Shown here piece by piece: positions 16,873-25,288 of a DNA stretch of 53,172 nucleotides. The notes beneath the pieces are model-generated. The model was given only the letters and a program-made list of their open reading frames with translations, was not told where the DNA came from and made no database searches. The translations under genes and the position numbers were made by a program. Numbering within the stretch: the stretch's first letter is position 1; every line of letters starts with the position of its first letter. The DNA is from Methylobacterium sp. Leaf91 (lineage in GTDB: Bacteria; Pseudomonadota; Alphaproteobacteria; Rhizobiales; Beijerinckiaceae): NCBI RefSeq assembly GCF_001422815.1, contig NZ_LMMP01000017.1, positions 1 to 53,172 on the forward strand, in the 5' to 3' direction.

Positions 16873-17182
16873 CGTGTGACACCGCCCCGTTTCCGTCGAA
16901 GTTTGCTCTCCCGCCAAGCGGGAGGTGAAGATGAATGATCTCGCGAGGTGCGGGTCAGGGAGATGGAAACGCTAGAATTCGTGGCGTTCCACCCAATGCA
17001 GAGGCCTGGTTTCCGAATGCACTCATCGGCTTGCATCACACGGATGACCAGGAAGACTGGGGCTGATCTTGGCCTGCGACATTTTCGTTACAGCGGGATT
17101 ACGAAGTGCGACGCCACACGAAAACAGATGGCTCCGTTGCACGAACGGCCTTGCATTTCCGCCCAGGACGCTCAGATTGTGC

Positions 17183-17273
17183 ATTGCGGGAACGCGATGG
17201 CGTCGCGCTCCCGCTGCCCTTCTTGGGCGTTTCCTCCCTAGACTTCGGGCCGCTCTTCGGAGCGGCCTTTTTT
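17183..17273 (+). ncRNA. Candidate small regulatory RNA
   Basis: Three hairpins follow each other on the plus strand: a long stem at 17186-17214 (GCGGGA outer arm pairing with TCCCGC), GCCC/GGGC at 17216-17228, and an intrinsic terminator at 17248-17273. The linker at 17229-17247 is unpaired and carries CCTCCC (17233-17238), complementary to a Shine-Dalgarno sequence. A weak TTGCAT/AGATTG pair with 17-base spacing lies at 17151-17179 and would place the 5' end near 17183. No coding gene on the plus strand needs this terminator. The layout resembles alphaproteobacterial sRNAs with anti-SD CCUCC motifs; I do not recognise the family. Confidence 0.5.
17248..17273 (+). terminator. Rho-independent terminator
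   Basis: A perfect 8-bp stem GGCCGCTC/GAGCGGCC with a TTCG tetraloop is followed by six T residues (17268-17273). It points in the plus direction, with no plus-strand coding gene upstream. Confidence 0.9.
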
Positions 17274-17311
17274 CTGTCCGCAGCCACGCAGCGCCCGTCA
17301 GCACGGGGTGC

Positions 17312-18409
17312 TCATCCGCGAGCGCGGGCCCGGATCATGAAATTGTCGTAGGTGTATTCCGCCACCTGGAACCAGAGATATTCCTCGTTCCGGAAGGTCT
17401 TCATCGCCTCGTAGATGCGCTTGAAATCGGCGTTCTTGGCAGAAATCTCGGCATAGACGTCGTTGGAATGCTTCAGGGCCGTCTCCATGACGTCCTGGGG
17501 GAAGGGCCGGAGCTGGGCGCCGGCGGCCACCAGACGGCGGAGGGCGCGGGGGTTGCGCGCATCGTATTTCGCCAGGACTTCGGCATGGGCCTGGGCGGCG
17601 GCGGCCTGGAGGATGGCGCGATAGGCCTTCGGCAAGGCTTTCCAGGCTTCGGCGCCGATCCAGAAATGCAGCATCGCGCTCCCTTCCCAGAAGCCGGGGT
17701 AATGGTAGGTGGGCGCCACCTTCTGCAATCCGAGTTTCTCGTCGTCGTAGGGGCCGATCCACTCCGCCGCATCGAGGGCCTTCGATTCGAGGCTGGCATA
17801 GATCTCCGGCCCGGGCGTCGTCTGGGGCACCGCGCCGAACTTCGCCAGCACCTGACCACCGAGACCCGCGATGCGGATCTTCATGCCCTGGAGATCGGAC
17901 GCGCTCTTCACCTCCCGGCGGAACCAGCCACCCATCTGCGCCCCGGTATTCCCGCCGGGGAGGCTCACCAACCCATGCTTGGCGAAGACCTCCGCGAACA
18001 GGTCGGCTGCGCCGCCCTGGAGCCACCATGCATTCTGGCCGCGGGCATTGAGGCCGAAGGGCAGGGCGGAGGCGAGAGCGAAGGTCGGGTCCTTGCCGCT
18101 GCCGAGGGTGGCCGGCGCGTGTCCCATCTCCACCGTCGCGGCGGACACCGCATCGATCACGCCCTCGGCCGGGACCGGCTCACCCGGCGCAAGCACCTGG
18201 ATCTGGAAACGACCGTCCGTCGCCTCGGCCACGAGGCGCGCGAGCGTCTCCGGCGCGCCGAACAGGACATCGAGGGATTTCGGATAGTGGGAGGCCAGCC
18301 GCCAGCGCGTCTCGGGCATCGTCTCGGCCCGGGCCGCTCCCATCGACAGGGCGGCGGCACCGCCCAATCCGGCGGCGAGCAGGCTGCGGCGCGCAGGGTG
18401 TGAGGCCAT
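17312..18409 (-). CDS. TRAP transporter substrate-binding protein (DctP family)
   Basis: This periplasmic receptor of the TRAP family has 365 residues. A twin-arginine signal is visible at the start (PARRSLLAAGLGG), ending near ARAETM. The mature part starts TRWRLASHYPKSLDVLFGAP and has the DctP-type EMGHAPATLG, PFGLNARGQNAWW and AAEWIGPYDDEKLGLQKVA segments, the latter resembling 2-oxoacid-binding (TakP-like) members that bind calcium plus carboxylate. I chose the ATG at 18409 because the signal peptide begins there. No DctQ or DctM membrane genes are in the window, so it is an orphan receptor here. Confidence 0.85.
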   Translation of the reverse strand: MASHPARRSLLAAGLGGAAALSMGAARAETMPETRWRLASHYPKSLDVLFGAPETLARLVAEATDGRFQIQVLAPGEPVPAEGVIDAVSAATVEMGHAPATLGSGKDPTFALASALPFGLNARGQNAWWLQGGAADLFAEVFAKHGLVSLPGGNTGAQMGGWFRREVKSASDLQGMKIRIAGLGGQVLAKFGAVPQTTPGPEIYASLESKALDAAEWIGPYDDEKLGLQKVAPTYHYPGFWEGSAMLHFWIGAEAWKALPKAYRAILQAAAAQAHAEVLAKYDARNPRALRRLVAAGAQLRPFPQDVMETALKHSNDVYAEISAKNADFKRIYEAMKTFRNEEYLWFQVAEYTYDNFMIRARARG

Positions 18410-18532
18410 GACAACTCGCTTCAAAAACTCGCTTCCCCCGTCTCTCGGTCCGTTCACGAACGGGGCAGGAGGCAAAACGATCCGATATTCCTTCGCGCGC
18501 GCCCTTCCTTCGGCCTCACCGGCCGAACTGCG

Positions 18533-19798
18533 TCAGGGAGGGGGCGCGTAGGTGAAGCTCCCGTCCTTCCAGACATAGAGCACGTAGCCCTGGGCGGTGA
18601 CGTCGCCCTTGCCGTCGAAACCGACCGAACCGAGGACGAGATCGAACCGCTCCGTATGGAGCGCGGAGACGATGCGGCGTGCATCCGTGCTGCGGGCGAA
18701 GTTCCCCGCCTCCACCAGGGCCTGAAGGGCGGCGTAGCCATAGATCGTCGAGCCCTCCACGTCGCCGCCCTGCGCCTTGAGCGCCTGGACCACGGCAGCC
18801 GCCTCCGGCTTGCGGCGCGGATCGAGGTAGAAGGTCATCAGCACGCCGTTGCTGGCCGGCCCGGCCGCGGTGGCGAAATCCTGCGTGGCGATGGCGGAGG
18901 TGCCGAACCATTGTGGCCGGAAGCCCCGTTCCGCCGAGATCCGCACGAGGCGGCCCATTTCGAGAGCGTCGCCCCCGTAATAGGCCACCGAGATCCCCGC
19001 TTCCTTCAGCCGGTCTGCCAGGGCCGCATCGTCCGCGTCGCTGGCGACGAACGCGGTCGCCAGGGCCTCGTTGATGCCGATCCGGTTGAGGTTGTCCTTG
19101 GTGGCGGCGGCGAGCGCCCGGGAGCCGGGGCTCTGGTCGTTGAGGATGGCGATCTTCTTGTCGCGGAAACGCTCCGCCAGCACCGTGGCCGAGAGCTTGG
19201 CCTGATCGTCGTCGCGCCCGCATACCCGGAACACGTTCTGGAGGCCGCGATCGGTGAGCTTGGCGGCGACGGACGCCGCCGTGACCATGGCGATGCCGTT
19301 GGCGGCATAGACTTCGGACGCCGCCAGCGAGGCGTTGGAACAGACATGACCCACGACGAGCCGCACATCGCTCGCGGCATAATGCTTGGCGACTCCCACG
19401 GCCTTGTTGGAATCGCAGGCATCGTCTTGGACGTCGAGCTGGATCGTCTGCCCGGCGAGGCCGCCCTTGGCGTTGGCGTCCCGCACCGCGGCGCGAACCC
19501 CACGAAGAACCTGCTCGCCGACGGCGACATAGGCACCCGATTGCGGAACCGCCACGCCGACGGTCACGTCGGCATGGGCGGGCGCGACGGCCAGGAACAC
19601 GGCGAGACTTCCGCACGCGGCGCTTCGCGTGGTGACAGCGGATCTCAGCAGCGTGGCGGCGGTGTTCGGTCGCGTGGCGGCGGCCTTCCGTGACGTGGCG
19701 GCGGCCTTCCGTAACGTTGCGGCGGCCTTGCGCCGCGAGGCCAGATGGCGGGCCACGCTCGCCAGCCCGAAAAAGCAGGCCACCCGTCTCATCCTCAT
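18533..19798 (-). CDS. LIV-type ABC substrate-binding protein with repeat-rich N-terminus
   Basis: This branched-chain amino acid-type periplasmic binding protein (Peripla_BP_6) has 421 residues from the ATG at 19798. The mature domain starts ADVTVGVAVPQSGAYVAVGE and contains the usual QDDACDSNKAV and VVGHVCSNASLAAS motifs; it is a distant paralogue of the protein at 42627. The N-terminal 60 residues are odd: before the hydrophobic signal core (CGSLAVFLAV) come four seven-residue units of the form RKAAATx, encoded by a 21-bp tandem repeat at 19652-19735. No alternative start codon lies between the repeats and the signal core, so the repeats appear to be translated. No permease genes adjoin it. 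Confidence 0.8.
   Translation of the reverse strand: MRMRRVACFFGLASVARHLASRRKAAATLRKAAATSRKAAATRPNTAATLLRSAVTTRSAACGSLAVFLAVAPAHADVTVGVAVPQSGAYVAVGEQVLRGVRAAVRDANAKGGLAGQTIQLDVQDDACDSNKAVGVAKHYAASDVRLVVGHVCSNASLAASEVYAANGIAMVTAASVAAKLTDRGLQNVFRVCGRDDDQAKLSATVLAERFRDKKIAILNDQSPGSRALAAATKDNLNRIGINEALATAFVASDADDAALADRLKEAGISVAYYGGDALEMGRLVRISAERGFRPQWFGTSAIATQDFATAAGPASNGVLMTFYLDPRRKPEAAAVVQALKAQGGDVEGSTIYGYAALQALVEAGNFARSTDARRIVSALHTERFDLVLGSVGFDGKGDVTAQGYVLYVWKDGSFTYAPPP
19652..19735. repeat. Four 21-bp tandem repeats inside a coding region
   Basis: Copies at 19652-19672, 19673-19693, 19694-19714 and 19715-19735 share the plus-strand core CGTGGCGGCGGCCTTCCGT. The two middle copies are nearly identical and the outer ones diverged. 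The unit is a multiple of three, so copy changes keep the reading frame of the binding-protein gene. Confidence 0.85.
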
Positions 19799-20010
19799 GT
19801 CGCCCCGCCCCAAAACCCGTCCGGTCCACTCTTAAGACGAGCGGGCCCTACGAGTTGCCCCCCGGCACCCATGGCATCGTCGAGCCGTGAGGCAAGGCGG
19901 TCCATAACGCAAGTGCGTGCAAGACCCCGCGCGGTCGGTGCGGAACCGAACCGCCCCGGTCCAAGACGCCCCGGCCCATGACGATCCGACCCATGACGAT
20001 CCGGCCGGCC

Positions 20011-21180
20011 TCAGTCGAAGGAACCGCCGACGCGTACGCCGGTCATGACCGGCTGGGCCGCCGCCGAGAAGACGGAGAGGACCTTCTTGATCTCGGTGAA
20101 CGGCGCATTCGAAACGTAGACCATGTCGCGGTTGCGCATGCGGAAGGCCTGGGTGAGGAACAGGCTGTTCGGGTCGCGCATGTCGACGCGATAGACCACG
20201 GGAACGAGAGGTGTCCCGAGAAGCGGGCTTCCGGGCTTCAAGCGACGGACCACCGCCGCCGGCTCGAAGCGGAAGATGAAGGTCCCGGTCGGATCGGCAT
20301 CGGCATCGCGCTGACCGCGTGCCTTGGCCAGCGCCTGCGCCAACGTGATGCCCTCGGCCTGGAACGGGATTTCCGTGGCCTGACCCAGCGCGCCGACCGC
20401 CAGGAAGGTCTGGGGATCGCGCACCAGGGTGAGGTTGTCGTTGGGGCGCAGGTAGATGTTTTCCTTGGGGTTCGACACCACCGTCGTCAGCGGCACCGTC
20501 GCCGTCGTGCCGCCCCGCGACAGGCGCACGAAGGTCTCGTTGACGGGCGTCTTGACCCCGCCTGCGGTGGCGATGACGTCGAGGATGCGATCGCCCTGGG
20601 TACCGAGCGGGACGCGGGCGCCGCCGATGGATTCACCACCGACTGTCACCGATTGCGAGACCGGCCGGGTCACGGTGACGATCACCTGAGGCTGGATCGC
20701 CTTGCCGGCGAGCTCCGTCTCGATCAGCGCCTGGACGTCCTGCGTCCGCCGTCCGGCCACCTGGATCCGGCCGGCATAGGGGATCGAGATCGCGCCGTCG
20801 CGCGAGACGACCTGCTCGGGCAGCTGCGCCGCCTTCGAGCCGGCGGAGAACGAATTGACCGTGAGCGGGCCCGAGAACAGGCCGCCCGAACCGGCTTCGA
20901 ACACCGAGACAGCCACGGCGTCGCCGATGCCGATCACGGATTCCGCCGGAGCGCGACGATCGCCGAAGGATGCGAACAGGCTATCGAGGGAGCGTCCGCG
21001 CAGGGCCTCCACCACGGCGGAGTTCATGTCGATGAGTTCGTAGCGGGCGAAGGTCCCTTCGCTCGTCGCCTGATCCGCGCCGTCCACCACGGCCGTGGTC
21101 GACGGGCCGGCGGCGGGCAGGAAAGCGCCGCATCCCGACACCGAAAGCGTGGTGATAAGGACGATAGGCAGAGTGCGCAT
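20011..21180 (-). CDS. Polysaccharide export lipoprotein (Wza/SLBB type)
   Basis: This outer-membrane auxiliary protein of the Wza/KpsD class has 389 residues. It starts MRTLPIVLITTLSVSGCGAF, a lipoprotein signal with the VSGC lipobox. The polysaccharide export domain follows (VIGIGDAVAVSVFEAGSGG, then DGAISIPYAGRI and EQPQV-type segments), with a following SLBB-like region (GDRILDVIATAGGV, then RPNDNLTLVRDPQTFLAVGA). Such proteins form the channel that releases capsule or exopolysaccharide. I chose the ATG at 21180, which directly precedes the lipoprotein signal. No Wzc kinase, polymerase or glycosyltransferase genes adjoin, so the export machinery it serves is elsewhere. Confidence 0.88.
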   Translation of the reverse strand: MRTLPIVLITTLSVSGCGAFLPAAGPSTTAVVDGADQATSEGTFARYELIDMNSAVVEALRGRSLDSLFASFGDRRAPAESVIGIGDAVAVSVFEAGSGGLFSGPLTVNSFSAGSKAAQLPEQVVSRDGAISIPYAGRIQVAGRRTQDVQALIETELAGKAIQPQVIVTVTRPVSQSVTVGGESIGGARVPLGTQGDRILDVIATAGGVKTPVNETFVRLSRGGTTATVPLTTVVSNPKENIYLRPNDNLTLVRDPQTFLAVGALGQATEIPFQAEGITLAQALAKARGQRDADADPTGTFIFRFEPAAVVRRLKPGSPLLGTPLVPVVYRVDMRDPNSLFLTQAFRMRNRDMVYVSNAPFTEIKKVLSVFSAAAQPVMTGVRVGGSFD

Positions 21181-21470
21181 GCAGTTTCGCCTGTCGGTTT
21201 CTCTCATCCGCTGCCTAAACCAAAGCCTTGTCACTGTCCGTGGCGGGTTGGACACAGTGCCGTCCCGTCGGGACGCGTGCAACGGATCGTCCCCGATACC
21301 CACATGCCGAGCTCCTGGACTTGCCGTCGGCGCTTCGCAACGGACGACGTACGGGGCTACTTGGCCGCATCTGTCTCGTCTTACTGCCGAAATCGCTCGA
21401 CGGTGGGCGGATCGGCGTGCGAATTTCCCGACCTACGAGCAGGGGGCACCTGCGAGGACAGCCGAGCAGG

Positions 21471-22772
21471 ATGCCTTTGTCTGACACGATCCCCGACCGC
21501 CCTCCCGGCGCGCGCGCCGAGCGGACCCACGGTGACGGCGCACGAAGCCCCGTGCGGCGCCGGCACGTCTTCTATGTGCCGGGCTACGATCCGGAAGGGC
21601 GTACCCGCTACCGCATGTTGTTCGTGCGGGAGCTGACGCTCCATGCCAAGAGGTTCGGTGAGCCCAAGCGCCGCCCCGGACGCGCGGTCATGGGAGCGGA
21701 CGGGCTTTCCCAGCGCTGGACCGTGGCCGCCGAACCGGAGGTCGGCGGAGCGGAGACGAGCTACGACGTCCTGCTCTGGGACGACATCGTGCTCAAGGAT
21801 TTCGCCCGCTGGCGCATCGTCAGCGTCCTCCTGCTGTTCGCGGGCAGCCTCCAGGCCATCGTCACCGGCATGGCGGTGAAGTTCTACCGGCTGAACTGGA
21901 AATACGGCAACGTCATCCTCTATCCGCTCGGCCTGATCCTCCTCCTCACCCTCGTGAGCGGCCTGATCGCACATCAGATCCATGCTCATCTGGGAGACGG
22001 ATTCGGGCACAGCCTGCAATGGCCGGCCTGGGTGACGGTGCCGCTGGGCCTCGCGGCCGGCCTCGTCTGGATCAAATCCCTCGATGCCCTGCTGGAACGC
22101 GCGTTCTTCTGGCAATTGCTCAACGACTGGGTCTTCAACTGGCAGCACGGCCAGGGCCGGCGGCGCGACTACGAAACCCGCGTCGACGCTTTCGCCGCCC
22201 TGGTCGTGAACCGCCTGGCGGCATTCCGGGCGGAGGGTACGGAGCTCGATGAAGTGCTCATCCTCGGCCATTCGACCGGAGCGCTCACGGCGGTGGAAGT
22301 CGCCGCCCGCGTGCTCGCCGCCGATTCGGCGATCGGCACGGGAACGACGGCCTTTTCCTTGCTGACCCTCGGCTCGGGCCTGCCCATCGTCGCCCTGCAG
22401 AAGGAGGCGCGCCGGGTGCAATCGGACATCGCGAGCCTCGTCGTCTCGGAGCGGATCGTCTGGGTCGATTATTATGCCCCCCAGGACTGGATGAACTTCC
22501 CCGATTTCGATCCGGTGGAGCGCCTGCCCCTCGACCTCGGCGGCCGCCCCCCGCGCAACCCGCTGGTGCGCTCGGCCAAGTTCCGTGAGATCATCGACCC
22601 GGAAACCTACCTCAAAGTGCGATGGCGGCCGTTCCGGATGCATTTCCAGTTTCTCTTCGCCAACGATCGTCGCGGCGAATACGACTTCTTCGCCATGGCG
22701 CTCGGCCCGCAGCGCCTGCGGGACCGGGTGAAAGGCCCCCGGATCGACACCGGCACGGCGACCGGGTCTTGA
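21471..22772 (+). CDS. Membrane-anchored alpha/beta hydrolase, function unknown
   Basis: The 433-residue protein begins with a soluble part (RRRHVFYVPGYDPEGRTRYR), then three or four membrane helices in the first half (about 130-210). A C-terminal hydrolase domain follows with a classic nucleophile elbow GHSTGAL, Ser268. The phrase VFYVPGYDPEG is typical of a poorly characterised family of proteobacterial hydrolases; no substrate can be assigned. I chose the ATG at 21471, after CAGG, rather than the longer frame from 21228, which overlaps promoter space. It overlaps the gluconokinase start by four bases, so at least these two, and the HAD gene, form an operon. Confidence 0.7.
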   Translation: MPLSDTIPDRPPGARAERTHGDGARSPVRRRHVFYVPGYDPEGRTRYRMLFVRELTLHAKRFGEPKRRPGRAVMGADGLSQRWTVAAEPEVGGAETSYDVLLWDDIVLKDFARWRIVSVLLLFAGSLQAIVTGMAVKFYRLNWKYGNVILYPLGLILLLTLVSGLIAHQIHAHLGDGFGHSLQWPAWVTVPLGLAAGLVWIKSLDALLERAFFWQLLNDWVFNWQHGQGRRRDYETRVDAFAALVVNRLAAFRAEGTELDEVLILGHSTGALTAVEVAARVLAADSAIGTGTTAFSLLTLGSGLPIVALQKEARRVQSDIASLVVSERIVWVDYYAPQDWMNFPDFDPVERLPLDLGGRPPRNPLVRSAKFREIIDPETYLKVRWRPFRMHFQFLFANDRRGEYDFFAMALGPQRLRDRVKGPRIDTGTATGS

Positions 22773-23326
22773 GCATCGAACCGGATCAGGGCCCGCCTCG
22801 AATTTTCATCGTGATGGGCGTCTCGGGCTCGGGCAAGAGCACGATCGCCGGGCTATTGGCCGAGCGCCTCGGGTGGGATTTCGTCGATGGTGACGCCTTC
22901 CACAGCGCGGAACACGTGGCCAGGATGCGGGATGGCCACGCCCTCGACGATGCCGACCGCGCCCCATGGCTGGCGGCGATGTCGGCCTGGATCGGCACAC
23001 GCCTGGAGACCGGTAAACCGGGCGTTCTCGCCTGCTCGGCCCTGAAGCGGGCCTATCGCGATGCGCTCGTCCAGGGGCGGGCGGGCATTCGCATCGTCTA
23101 TCTCGACGGCGACCGCGACCTGATCGCGGCCCGCATCGCCCGCCGCACCGGCCACTTCATGCCGGGTGCCCTCCTCGACAGCCAATTCGCCGCGCTCGAA
23201 CCGCCGCGCCCGGAGGAGGGCGCGCTGGCGGTGCCGATCGTCGGCAGCGCGGAGGCCATCGTGGCAACGATCCTGGACCGATCGGGTTTGCAGCCCGACG
23301 ATCCCATCAGACAGGACACAGCATGA
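22769..23326 (+). CDS. gntK: Gluconokinase
   Basis: This P-loop kinase of 185 residues, the usual length, phosphorylates D-gluconate to 6-phosphogluconate, feeding the Entner-Doudoroff and pentose phosphate routes. It has Walker A in GVSGSGKST (about residues 17-25) and the gluconokinase pieces DFVDGDAFHS, GHALDDADRAPWL and CSALKRAYRD. The start is a TTG whose last two bases overlap the stop of the hydrolase gene (TTGA, four-base overlap); a later ATG at 22814 would cut the first strand. The stop overlaps the HAD gene start (ATGA), which points to translational coupling. Confidence 0.9.
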   Translation: MSIEPDQGPPRIFIVMGVSGSGKSTIAGLLAERLGWDFVDGDAFHSAEHVARMRDGHALDDADRAPWLAAMSAWIGTRLETGKPGVLACSALKRAYRDALVQGRAGIRIVYLDGDRDLIAARIARRTGHFMPGALLDSQFAALEPPRPEEGALAVPIVGSAEAIVATILDRSGLQPDDPIRQDTA

Positions 23327-24150
23327 TGTCGGGCCCTCCCTCCGGCGACCGGGCGATCGCCTTCGTGATCTCCGACGTGGACGGAACCCTCGTCACCTCC
23401 GACAAGAGCCTGACCCAGCGCAGCCGGGACGCCGTCCGGCGGCTCGACGCGGCCGGCATCGGTTTCACCATCGCCTCCGCCCGGCCGCCGATGGGGCTCA
23501 GGTCGCTGATCGCCGACCTCGGCCTGCGTCATCCGATCGGCGCCTTCAACGGCAGCACCCTGCTCGCCCCGGATGGGCAGATCCTCGCCGAACATCTCCT
23601 CCCGGAGGAGACGGCCCGCCAGGCCGTGCGGCTCCTCGACGGGCTCGGCCTCGATATCTGGGTGTTCGCGCGGGGGCAGTGGAACCTGCGCGACCCCCAT
23701 GGACCCTATACCGATCTCGAACGCCGGACCCTCCAGGCCGAACCCACCCGCGTCGAGGATCTCGGTCCCCTTCTCGTGGGCGCATCCAAGATCGTCGGCG
23801 TCAGCGCCGATCCCGATCATCTGGCCGCATGCGAGAGCCGGGTCGCCGAGGCTCTGGGACACGGCGCCGACGTCCATCGCTCCCAGGCCTATTATCTTGA
23901 CGTGACGCCGTACGGGCAGGGCAAGGGGATATTCGTCGACGAGATCGCGCGCCGCCTCGGGATTCCTCATGCACGGATCGCGACCCTCGGCGATGCCGCC
24001 AACGACATGGCGATGTTCGCACGCAGCGGGTTCTCGGTGGCCATGGGCAATGCCGATGAGGCGGTGAAACGGGCCGCGTCGGCGGTGACGTCGGGAAATG
24101 ACGAGGACGGGTTCGCAAAAGCGGTGGATGAATTTCTCTTGACGCGCTGA
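23323..24150 (+). CDS. HAD-superfamily phosphatase, Cof type
   Basis: This 275-residue class IIB HAD hydrolase starts with the nucleophile motif DVDGTLVTSDK (about residues 14-24). It also has the ASARPP threonine/serine region, a Cof-type cap, and the Mg-binding GDAANDMAMF (about 223-232) followed by AVAMGNADEAVK. Enzymes of this group dephosphorylate sugar phosphates, pyridoxal phosphate or FMN; the exact substrate cannot be told. Its ATG overlaps the gluconokinase stop, so a sugar-phosphate substrate is plausible. Confidence 0.88.
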   Translation: MMSGPPSGDRAIAFVISDVDGTLVTSDKSLTQRSRDAVRRLDAAGIGFTIASARPPMGLRSLIADLGLRHPIGAFNGSTLLAPDGQILAEHLLPEETARQAVRLLDGLGLDIWVFARGQWNLRDPHGPYTDLERRTLQAEPTRVEDLGPLLVGASKIVGVSADPDHLAACESRVAEALGHGADVHRSQAYYLDVTPYGQGKGIFVDEIARRLGIPHARIATLGDAANDMAMFARSGFSVAMGNADEAVKRAASAVTSGNDEDGFAKAVDEFLLTR

Positions 24151-24376
24151 CGCGCAAACCCCGCCGATCCTTGCCCCGTACGGCTCAGCTCGTTGGCAAT
24201 GCTGGCGAATCCGCCGGGCCACGGGCCGGGGTCGCGTTCAGGCCTGTGCCATGTGCGCCACAGCACGCGGAGAAACGGCTCCGCTTTCCCGCAATCATGA
24301 CAGTGGAGCCGCCTTCCGGCCTCATTTGGCCTCGACCCTTGGCCTCAGATCAAGAACGACGCCACCGGGTCTCCGA

Positions 24377-25288
24377 ATGAATCAGCGCCTCCTGCTCCTC
24401 GCCGTGGCTGCGGCCGTCCTGCCGGGCCCGGTTCTCGGCCAAGGCACCCCGGCCCGCGACAACATCGATGCGCTGATCGAGGAGCAGGCAAAGGCAAACG
24501 GCGTCCCGGCGAGCTTCGTCCACCAGGTCGTCAAGCGCGAAAGCAACTACAATCCCAACGCGAAGGGCGGCAGCGCCCTCGGCCTGATGCAGATCAAACA
24601 TGCCACCGCACGCGGCATGGGATATCGCGGGGATGCGGCGGGTCTCTACGATCCGAAGGTCAATCTTCGTTACGGCATTGCCTATCTCGCCGGCGCCTAT
24701 CGCACCGCCAAGGGCAACACCCACCAAGCCTATACTTATTACAACCGGGGCTATTACTACGCCGGCAAGCGCCAGGGCACCCTGGTCGCCGGCATCGAGG
24801 ACACCACGGCCGCCTCGCCGCAATCGAGCGCGGCCTTCAGCGACGTGTTCACCCGTGGCTTCGGCGCGCAGCGCAAGGCGCAGCCCGATGCGAACGTCAC
24901 CGCCGCCGGAACGGCCCTGGCCTATGCTCCGAGCCTGACCACTCCGCCCATGCCGACCGAGCTGGTGGAAGTCCCGCTGCCGCCGCGCCGTCCGGCCGCC
25001 TTGTCCGGCCTCGCGCCGGCCGTGGCGGAGATCGGCCCCGCCCATGCGCCGGCCGCCACCCCCCAGGCCACGGCCTTGGCCGCCCTGTCGGTGAATCCGG
25101 CAATACCCCAGCCGGCCGCCGTCGCGGGCGCCGCCGAGTTCTCCGTGACGGAGAAAGTGGAAGTGCCGCTGCCGCCGCGTCGTCCTTCGGCGGTCGTTCT
25201 GGCCTCGGTGGGCCGCCCGATCGTCGCGAAGAAGGCGCCGACACCCGGCACCATCATGGAAGCCTCGGCGCTTCCGCCCAGCCAGTAG
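24377..25288 (+). CDS. Lytic transglycosylase, SLT domain
   Basis: This periplasmic murein-cleaving enzyme has 303 residues. A signal peptide (MNQRLLLLAVAAAVLPGP, cleavage near LGQG) leads to an SLT domain at about residues 30-150. The catalytic Glu lies in KRESNYNP, followed by GSALGLMQIKHATARGMG and AYTYYNRGYYYAGK. The rest is a low-complexity Pro/Ala tail that repeats the peptide VEVPLPPRRP twice (about 195-204 and 295-region minus 40), probably a wall-spanning or partner-binding linker. I chose the ATG at 24377 at the signal peptide. It stands alone, 226 bases after the HAD gene. Confidence 0.88.
   Translation: MNQRLLLLAVAAAVLPGPVLGQGTPARDNIDALIEEQAKANGVPASFVHQVVKRESNYNPNAKGGSALGLMQIKHATARGMGYRGDAAGLYDPKVNLRYGIAYLAGAYRTAKGNTHQAYTYYNRGYYYAGKRQGTLVAGIEDTTAASPQSSAAFSDVFTRGFGAQRKAQPDANVTAAGTALAYAPSLTTPPMPTELVEVPLPPRRPAALSGLAPAVAEIGPAHAPAATPQATALAALSVNPAIPQPAAVAGAAEFSVTEKVEVPLPPRRPSAVVLASVGRPIVAKKAPTPGTIMEASALPPSQ

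Larger units (their letters stand above)
16873..17311. other. Intergenic holding an sRNA candidate
   Basis: This is 439 bases between two minus-strand genes. The right half contains a plus-strand structured segment ending in a strong intrinsic terminator (17186-17273, listed separately). The left half, about 16920-17100, has no gene or repeat that I recognise. Confidence 0.5.

Noticed and set aside
17099..17287. 62-codon minus-strand frame over the small RNA candidate
   Set aside because: Its Lys/Arg/Ser text derives from reading the hairpins backward; no homology is recognisable.
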